Assembly: GCA_021795055.1 (NCBI GenBank)
Contig: JAJYPW010000064.1
Span: forward strand, 1 to 5,746
Source: Thermoplasmata archaeon
Lineage (GTDB): Archaea; Thermoplasmatota; Thermoplasmata; Thermoplasmatales; Thermoplasmataceae
DNA: 5,746 nt
Direction of reading: 5' to 3'
In this document: positions 1-4,390 of the stretch, piece by piece
Position numbering within the stretch: position 1 is the stretch's first letter
How the letters are laid out: the number at the start of each line of letters is the position of its first letter
Notes under the pieces: model-generated
Told to the model about the DNA's origin: nothing
What the model saw: the letters and a program-made list of their open reading frames with translations, nothing else
Database searches by the model: none
Position numbers and translations under genes: made by a program

Positions 1-472
1 TTTTTCTGGGGGCCACGAAATCGAACATCGCCCTAATCTTTCCTGCGAAGGAGATCAGTTCTGTTGACATGAAAGGCCTGATCTTTGAAGGCATGCCCGT
101 TTCAGTCCCCTCCGGCAACTTTACTGGTTTTCCATCATCCAGTATGTAAGTTCCCCGGGTTGCGGGATCAGCCTCTTCCAATTCGCCGGAGAGGCCAATC
201 TCCCTGCACAGATCAAGTGCAAACGGCTTCTGCGTGAAAAAGGAATCCGGACCTCCTTCGATAATCACCCTGCCCAGCCTCTCAGTTGCTATTTTACCTC
301 CAAGCCTTTCGGAGGTTTCGATGAGCGTCAGGTGCACCGGGATATTCTTGGAAGAGGCAAGCTGTTCTATGTAATATGAGGACGCAACGCCAGAAATTCC
401 TCCACCGATCAAAACAACTTCAAAGAGTCCCCTTTCCTGCATACTTCGCTGCTTTATTGTTTCGTGATTCAT
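1..472 (-). CDS. Protoporphyrinogen/coproporphyrinogen oxidase, FAD-dependent (HemY/HemG-like), 5' part
   Basis: The gene runs off the left edge; about 157 N-terminal residues are visible, roughly a third of the usual 430-480. The family removes six electrons from protoporphyrinogen IX, or coproporphyrinogen III in the coproporphyrin-dependent branch, late in haem synthesis, with FAD and oxygen. Seen: a Rossmann dinucleotide-binding start with GGGISG at residues 23-28 after a hydrophobic strand (VVLI), an acidic residue ending the second strand (E52), the flavin-oxidase motif ERLGGK at 55-60, and GGPDSF at 73-78, which is typical of this family rather than of other amine-oxidase-fold proteins. 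LCREIGL and a LPEG segment further along also fit. I use the ATG at 472. An in-frame ATG at 442 (residue 11) starts closer to the FAD motif and is a real alternative. Which porphyrinogen is the substrate cannot be told from this part. It lies 130 bases downstream of the ATPase on the same strand, with its own candidate promoter. Confidence 0.85.
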   Translation of the reverse strand, partial: MNHETIKQRSMQERGLFEVVLIGGGISGVASSYYIEQLASSKNIPVHLTLIETSERLGGKIATERLGRVIIEGGPDSFFTQKPFALDLCREIGLSGELEEADPATRGTYILDDGKPVKLPEGTETGMPSKIRPFMSTELISFAGKIRAMFDFVAPRK

Positions 473-510
473 TTTACTTCGCCATAAATCGAGGCAGAGA
501 ATCCCAAAAT

Positions 511-525
511 CTGTCTTTCGGACAG
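511..525. repeat. Short perfect inverted repeat between the TATA-like box and the oxidase start
   Basis: CTGTC-TTTCG-GACAG, a 5-base-pair stem with a 5-base loop. On the minus strand it directly follows the TATA-like box and precedes the expected start of transcription, where an archaeal repressor operator often sits. It could instead form a small hairpin in readthrough RNA from the ATPase gene. A 5+5 repeat can also arise by chance. Confidence 0.3.
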
Positions 526-536
526 TTTTAAATATT
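526..536 (-). promoter_or_regulatory. TATA-like box ahead of the porphyrinogen oxidase gene
   Basis: On the minus strand this reads AATATTTAAAA, a good archaeal box A. Initiation about 25 bases downstream would fall near 500-507, giving a leader of roughly 30 bases before the ATG at 472. No strong Shine-Dalgarno sequence precedes the ATG. The upstream minus-strand ATPase gene ends at 603. A minus-strand pyrimidine run at 553-561 (TTCTTTTCT) lies between and could end the ATPase transcript, so the two genes are probably separate units. Inferred from sequence only. Confidence 0.45.
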
Positions 537-602
537 GCAGTAGCAGAGTTATAGAAAAGAATTGTGATCTTTGCTGCACATTGTAATTGTCACAAGACCT
601 GA

Positions 603-3113
603 TCAGTTGGCTTTTACCTGTAGTGACTTGCGGCTTCCTGCTGAGCCAAGTCCCAGATATTTGAAGAGCGGCGATTTGACAAAGTCCGAGGCTATGGTGA
701 AAACTGCGCCGAAGATCAGGATAAAGATCACTTCTCCTACAGTCATGATGGGGAGGAGTGTCGCCCCGACAATCCCTATCATGGAAAAGCTCACAATTAC
801 AATTATCACGGTCAGCAGCAGCTCCCAGCCTGGAAGGGATGACCAGAATCGCCCTCTTTCCCTTACAACAAGGATCCTGAACTGGCTGTTTATGATGAGG
901 TTCAGGACCACCATGCCCTGGACAACCGCAAGCGTGGCATCGAAATAGTAAATGGCAGCATAAATGACAAACAGCCCCTGCACTACAAAAAGCAGGCCGA
1001 CAAGTCCGGCAGCAAGCGTAATATTCCCCATGCTCCATTTTCTTGGACTTGCAGCACTCTTGACGTTGTCCGTAGAAATGGACATGGTTGCGAAATCATT
1101 GGTGAAGATAATCAGCACCATACCAAGGAGAGTTACCGCGAGGGCATGTATCCAGAAGAATGCCGCTGCAAGCAGGATGACGATCTCGATTGTCTTGGAT
1201 ACCTTGTTCAGAACCCATGTGAGCATCCTCTCATATGTTTGCCTGCTCACCCTTATTGCATCCAGTATTACCCTCAATCCGGGCTGCGTGAGGACCACTG
1301 CGGCAGACGCCTTGGCAACGTCGGTTGCATTGCTGACCGCTATACCCATTTCTGCCTGTTTGAGGGCGGGGGAGTCGTTTACGCCATCTCCGGTCATGCC
1401 CACGATGTGACCACGGGCCTGAGTTATCTTTACAATTCTGTACTTATCCTCGGGATATATTTCCGCCAGTCCATCAAGATCCTCAATCCTGGCAACCTGT
1501 TCATCCTCGGGCACTTCTCTCAGTTCGTTCATTCCTATTACATTGCTGCCAAAGCCTGTATCTTTGGCTATCTGCTTCGCAATGAGCAGGTTATCCCCTG
1601 TAAGCATCACCGGTTTGATGCTCAGATGCTTTAGATCGCTGATAAGTTCCATTGAATCCGGTCTCGGAGGGTCAGCAAGAGCCAGTATTCCGGCCATTTT
1701 GAACTTCCCGTTTTCTTCAGAAAGCGCCACCCCAAGTGTCCTGTTTCCCCTCTGCGATGCATCCTCGACTGACCTGTTTACCTGCTTTGCAAATTCTTCC
1801 GGGGTATCAGGACACATTGCCAGTATGATCTGAGGCGCCCCCTTGGTAACTGTCAATCTTTTGCCGTTCCACTCAATTAGGGATTCCGATCTTTTTGTGG
1901 ACGGATGAAATGGAGTGTACTCAACCTGTCTGGACGAACCGAACTTTGATTTTACAGAACTGGAGTAGGCGATAATGGTTGAGTCGATTGTATCCTTACT
2001 GTCGGCACTGGAGGCCAATCCTCCCAAGGTGCTGACCTCTTCTGACGTGAATGGAAAGATCGGGGTGACGCCGACTACCGACAGTTTGTTCAGGGTGATG
2101 GTTCCGGTTTTGTCAAGGTAAAGGTATTCAAGGGACGCAGCGTCCTCGATGGAATCAAGCCTGGTTACAAGCGCACCGCTCTTCGCGAGTTCCAGTGCGC
2201 CCACAGCCTGGACTATGGAAAGCACTGCAGGCAGGGCAACAGGTATGGAACCCATAAGGAATATAACAGCAAAAGTCAGGATATTGACCAGTGGATCGCT
2301 AATATGGATAATCAAGCTGTCAACTGAAGTTACTGCAAGTGCAATGATCCCAATGTACAACACATATCTGACAATGGACAGCATGATCTCCTCCTGATGG
2401 GATTTTGGCTTCGCAATCTTCACAAGCTCCGTCGTTCTTCCGAAATATGTATTGGCACCGGTCGCAACAATGATCCCAGTACATCTTCCCCTGGTTACCA
2501 CTGTTCCGGAAAAAGCCATTGAGCCCTGTCCGAGATCAACCGGAAGAGATTCTCCAGTCAGTGCTGCCTGATCCACTGCAACTTGTCCCGACAGGATCTT
2601 CATGTCCGCCGGTACAATATCTCCCAGATCCACAGAAACCACGTCCCCGGGTACAATTTCACCTGCCGCGACGCTCTTCCATGCCCCATTTCTCAGGACT
2701 CTAGCGGTCACACTCAGTTTTTTCTTCAGTAATTTCAAGGCTTTACCTGCAGATCGGGAATGACTGAACCCTATTACCGCATTAATTGTCAGCAGGATGA
2801 TGATTATGATGGCCTCATCATAGTGCCCAAGAACTCCCGACAGGATCGCGGCAAATTCAAGAAGCCATGGCATCGGGCCCCAGTAACGCTTGAGGAACTC
2901 TATTACTGGATTCTTTTTCTTTTCCTCTATCAGGTTGAACCCGTATTTTTTCTGCCTTGATTCGACCTCAGGATCAGATAGTCCGGATGCGTTTGCATCC
3001 AGTTCCCTTAATGTATCCTCTATTGTCGCGTTCCTGAAATGTTCACCCGGTCTGCCTTCCTGCCCGATCATCAATCCTGTCTCAATGGCAATTCTATATT
3101 CAAGATATCGCAT
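603..3113 (-). CDS. P-type H+-ATPase, plasma-membrane proton-efflux type (P3A)
   Basis: Complete, 836 residues. ATP-driven pump expected to expel protons across the cytoplasmic membrane. Seen in order: cytoplasmic N-terminus; M1-M2 hairpin (about 80-117) with N111 at the plant-pump gatekeeper asparagine; actuator-domain TGES at 186-189; M3-M4 (about 248-300) with IPVALP at 290-295; phosphorylation loop DKTGTIT at 334-340 with D334 as phosphorylated Asp; the P3A-type TIDST segment near 375; nucleotide-binding FHPSTKR (402-408) and KGAP (424-427); TGD at 505-507; hinge GDGVND at 575-580; then M5-M10. M6 carries TNDFATMSIS with D673 where plant AHA2 has its essential proton-binding Asp. Only about 30 residues follow M10, so the plant/fungal inhibitory tail is absent. 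A glutamate (E643) sits at the AHA2 Arg655 position. Start: ATG at 3113 is the longest; the in-frame ATG at 3071 (residue 15) has a weak AGG upstream, and the family homology begins shortly after it, so the true protein may be 822 residues. Confidence 0.95.
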   Translation of the reverse strand: MRYLEYRIAIETGLMIGQEGRPGEHFRNATIEDTLRELDANASGLSDPEVESRQKKYGFNLIEEKKKNPVIEFLKRYWGPMPWLLEFAAILSGVLGHYDEAIIIIILLTINAVIGFSHSRSAGKALKLLKKKLSVTARVLRNGAWKSVAAGEIVPGDVVSVDLGDIVPADMKILSGQVAVDQAALTGESLPVDLGQGSMAFSGTVVTRGRCTGIIVATGANTYFGRTTELVKIAKPKSHQEEIMLSIVRYVLYIGIIALAVTSVDSLIIHISDPLVNILTFAVIFLMGSIPVALPAVLSIVQAVGALELAKSGALVTRLDSIEDAASLEYLYLDKTGTITLNKLSVVGVTPIFPFTSEEVSTLGGLASSADSKDTIDSTIIAYSSSVKSKFGSSRQVEYTPFHPSTKRSESLIEWNGKRLTVTKGAPQIILAMCPDTPEEFAKQVNRSVEDASQRGNRTLGVALSEENGKFKMAGILALADPPRPDSMELISDLKHLSIKPVMLTGDNLLIAKQIAKDTGFGSNVIGMNELREVPEDEQVARIEDLDGLAEIYPEDKYRIVKITQARGHIVGMTGDGVNDSPALKQAEMGIAVSNATDVAKASAAVVLTQPGLRVILDAIRVSRQTYERMLTWVLNKVSKTIEIVILLAAAFFWIHALAVTLLGMVLIIFTNDFATMSISTDNVKSAASPRKWSMGNITLAAGLVGLLFVVQGLFVIYAAIYYFDATLAVVQGMVVLNLIINSQFRILVVRERGRFWSSLPGWELLLTVIIVIVSFSMIGIVGATLLPIMTVGEVIFILIFGAVFTIASDFVKSPLFKYLGLGSAGSRKSLQVKAN

Positions 3114-3175
3114 CGAGCATTGCCTGGCAGTTTCCCTGAGTAAAGTTTTTTAAATTCTGGACATATATTTGATGA
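3114..3175. promoter_or_regulatory. Divergent promoter region shared by the ATPase and the surface-protein gene
   Basis: Only 62 bases separate the two start codons. An A/T core at about 3145-3156 (TTTTTTAAATT on plus) is TATA-like on both strands. On plus it lies about 25 bases before the ATG at 3176, the spacing expected of a leaderless mRNA. On minus it would place initiation near 3122, about 10 bases before the ATPase ATG at 3113. A second minus-strand box, AAATATATG at 3162-3170, would initiate near 3140 and give a leader of about 25 bases, which suits the ATPase equally well. No Shine-Dalgarno precedes the plus-strand ATG. Confidence 0.5.
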
Positions 3176-3773
3176 ATGAAGGGATTACCCAACTCAAGGA
3201 AGAGGATTCTGCCGGAAACATTTGCAGTTCTCCTAGCCCTTGCATTTCTTGCCAGTTCGGCATCCGCTTCATTCTCGGATTTAAGTAGCAATGTAACTCA
3301 AACATCCGGGAATTATGTGCGTTTTACCCCACATAGGCCGCAGGCAACGATCTCTTCAATGCAGGTTAGTAAAATATACTTTAATTCTATTGGATAACAG
3401 TCTACTCAACGGCAATGTAATAAATACAGATAATGGTATCAATCCAATTGAAGCAACTTTTGATTCAAATAACGGAAACATATATGTTACCAACTATGGT
3501 TCCAACGGCGTCTCAGTAATAAACGGTGCCACTAACAGTGTTGTGTCAACAATTACAGTAGGAGCATCTCCATATGGGGCGTTCTATGATCCCAATAATA
3601 ATTATGTGTATATCACCAACGCTCTGTCAGGGTCAGTCAGCATCATATCCACTGGCATGCCACCTCCCAAGTTTTTTGGAATGTCAAGCACCGAACTTTA
3701 CTTAATTTCAGGAACAGTGGCTGCAGTCATAATAATCGGTTCCATATTTGCATCGATATGGAGGAGAAAATAA
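3176..3773 (+). pseudogene. Secreted, membrane-anchored YVTN beta-propeller protein, broken by a frameshift
   Basis: Two overlapping frames together make one recognisable surface protein. Frame one (3176-3397) begins with a signal peptide: basic RKR at residues 8-10, a hydrophobic core around 15-26 and a likely signal-peptidase site after ASA (29-31). It then stops at a TAA. The next frame (open from about 3315 to the TAA at 3771) has two propeller blades, seen as NIYVTNYGSNGVSVI, then TITVGASPYGAFYDP and NYVYITN, followed by a proline-rich linker, a membrane helix (roughly LYLISGTVAAVIIIGSIFA) and a basic RRK tail. Outer-face display with a C-terminal anchor is expected. The second frame has no ATG start with its own export signal, so it is unlikely to be a separate gene. 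Two blades are far fewer than the six to eight of a closed propeller, so blades have probably been lost as well. A sequencing or assembly indel between about 3315 and 3397 would also explain the break. Confidence 0.65.
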
Positions 3774-3862
3774 CCTGTTATTTCAATGACAGTTTCCAAA
3801 AACATCGGCCAAAATCTTTTCAATGACTGTAAGCACATTGTGAGCTGTTTTCATACATTCAA
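3774..3862. other. Intergenic stretch between the surface-protein remnant and the transposon remnant
   Basis: I see no gene here. The 10-base string TTTCAATGAC occurs twice (3781-3790 and 3818-3827), 37 bases apart, of unknown meaning. No clear terminator hairpin follows the TAA at 3771-3773; only short T-rich runs are present. Confidence 0.4.
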
Positions 3863-4118
3863 ATACTCCCTAACCGTGAAAGGAAGAATTTCTGGAGGAT
3901 TCCCTTTTGAGTGTGTCTGGATGTTTGGTTTCAAAGTGAACTTACGATCACCTGAGCAGAAAGCCATTGACTTAAGTCGTTGGATGAATGCGAAACTTCT
4001 ATGTTCTCCACGATTATACGAATTGAGGCACGAAACTACTCTCAGAGGAAGTCGTGCCCGAAAATCCCCATGAAACGATTGCTCCGAAAGGACTTCGCCA
4101 TGAGGTTGGGAATGTCAC

Positions 4119-4132
4119 CAGACTGCAGTCTG
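4119..4132. repeat. Perfect 14-base palindrome
   Basis: CAGACTGCAGTCTG is its own reverse complement. It lies in the transposon remnant and may be an RNA stem or simply a protein-binding palindrome. As a hairpin it would need to open the central bases to form a loop. Confidence 0.6.
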
Positions 4133-4163
4133 TATAGAGGAATGGAATAATGGCATATCCCGA

Positions 4164-4189
4164 TTGCATGCAGACAGGGATGCATGCAA
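4164..4189. repeat. Inverted repeat with 8-base arms and 10-base loop
   Basis: TTGCATGC at 4164-4171 is perfectly complementary to GCATGCAA at 4182-4189, separated by AGACAGGGAT. It overlaps the ADRDA reading in the tnpB remnant, so coding and structure could both have shaped it. Confidence 0.6.
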
Positions 4190-4316
4190 GGGGAGCACTG
4201 ATACCCCCAGAGAGGCAACGTTCAGGACTGAAGCGACCTTAAGACTCGGTAATGGGTTCCTGCAAAACCGTCCGGACCGTGAGGAATGAAGGCGAAAGCG
4301 AAGCAAAAGCAAGAAC

Positions 4317-4337
4317 CCCACATGCTTCAACTGTGGG
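4317..4337 (+). repeat. Right-end hairpin of the IS605-type element
   Basis: CCCACA at 4317-4322 pairs with TGTGGG at 4332-4337 around a 9-base loop containing CTTCAAC. The pattern of a C-rich arm, a CTTCA loop and a G-rich arm followed closely by ATGTCA recurs at right ends of archaeal IS1341/IS605 elements. In active elements TnpA recognises such a hairpin in single-stranded DNA, and the same bases form the last stem of the omega RNA. Confidence 0.55.
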
Positions 4338-4348
4338 AGTATGTCAGA

Positions 4349-4360
4349 AATAGTTATATC
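4349..4360 (+). promoter_or_regulatory. TATA-like box for the Lhr-type helicase gene
   Basis: AATAGTTATATC lies about 31-42 bases before the ATG at 4391, so initiation near 4382-4386 would give a very short leader. It starts only three bases after the assumed right end of the transposon remnant (4346). No Shine-Dalgarno sequence precedes the ATG. Confidence 0.4.
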
Positions 4361-4390
4361 GGGAGTTTGCTTTAGTATGGGATCGCGCCG

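Larger units (their letters stand above)
3863..4346 (+). mobile_element. Internally deleted IS200/IS605-type (IS1341/TnpB) element, non-autonomous remnant
   Basis: The right end matches the usual layout of archaeal IS605-group elements: an AACCCCAC...GTGGGAG hairpin (4317-4337) whose loop reads TGCTTCAAC, closed by GAGTATGTCA at about 4338-4346. Within it lie a TnpB-like N-terminal fragment and a broken TnpB-like C-terminal tail, with the middle of a roughly 400-residue protein missing. No TnpA (Y1 transposase) is visible. The left boundary is a guess. It is placed at ATACTCCC (3863-3870), which is the exact reverse complement of GGGAGTAT at the right end (4335-4342); IS605 elements are not defined by terminal inverted repeats, so this match may be accidental. 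The element would be about 480 bases and could move only with help from elsewhere. Confidence 0.5.
4080..4346 (+). ncRNA. Candidate omega RNA (reRNA) region at the transposon right end
   Basis: In IS605-group elements the guide RNA of TnpB is transcribed from the 3' end of tnpB through the right end, and the bases just past the end serve as guide. Here the corresponding interval is dense in self-complementary segments: a 14-base palindrome (4119-4132), an 8-bp stem (4164-4171 with 4182-4189), GTCCGGAC (4270-4277), GCGAAAGC and GCGAAGC (4292-4304), and the terminal hairpin (4317-4337). Reading frames are broken across it, so these structures are not explained by coding. The 5' limit is arbitrary. 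No matching TnpB gene is in the window, and expression is unknown. Confidence 0.35.
3921..4353 (+). pseudogene. tnpB remnant: N-terminal fragment joined to a frame-broken C-terminal tail
   Basis: TnpB is the RNA-guided nuclease of IS605-group transposons. From the ATG at 3921 the reading includes FKVNLRSPEQKAI, then a RWMN...LYELR pattern, which resembles the TnpB N-terminal helical domain (typically Y/F-K-F/V-R-L-Y-P-x-x-E-Q ... W-L-N ... L-Y-N ... L-E-L-R). This frame stops at 4071-4073. A second frame around 4170-4288 holds ADRDA and then GSTDTPREA, reminiscent of the DRD catalytic/zinc-finger end of TnpB and the tail after it, but the expected N-A-A-x-N-I run and a clean CxxC pair are absent. 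A third frame continues NEGESEAKARTPHASTVG to a TAG at 4351-4353. That same frame upstream is cut by stops at 4135 and 4240. The central RuvC region is missing altogether, so no active nuclease is possible. Family assignment is by remembered pattern, not by alignment. Confidence 0.45.

Noticed and set aside
469..1038. 189-codon minus-strand open frame across the ATPase 3' end and the intergenic gap
   Set aside because: It is in a different frame from the strongly conserved ATPase C-terminus, is rich in Cys and His without a family pattern, and ends at the true oxidase start.
571..3153. Numerous plus-strand open frames of 60-160 codons antisense to the ATPase
   Set aside because: All are antisense shadows of a long, well-conserved gene; none shows a domain, a signal peptide with a fitting context, or its own promoter.
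3100..3291. 63-codon minus-strand open frame overlapping the ATPase start
   Set aside because: It is antisense to the signal peptide and shares no family features; its last codons overlap the ATPase start in another frame.
3786..4073. A 95-residue plus-strand protein as an independent gene
   Set aside because: The first 45 residues have no recognisable features and no promoter. The second half is better explained as a TnpB N-terminal fragment starting at 3921.
4080..4346. RNase P RNA or SRP (7S) RNA
   Set aside because: Considered because the stretch is hairpin-rich and non-coding, but the universally conserved RNase P P4 strands and the SRP helix-8 core are not visible, while the right end fits an IS605-type element.
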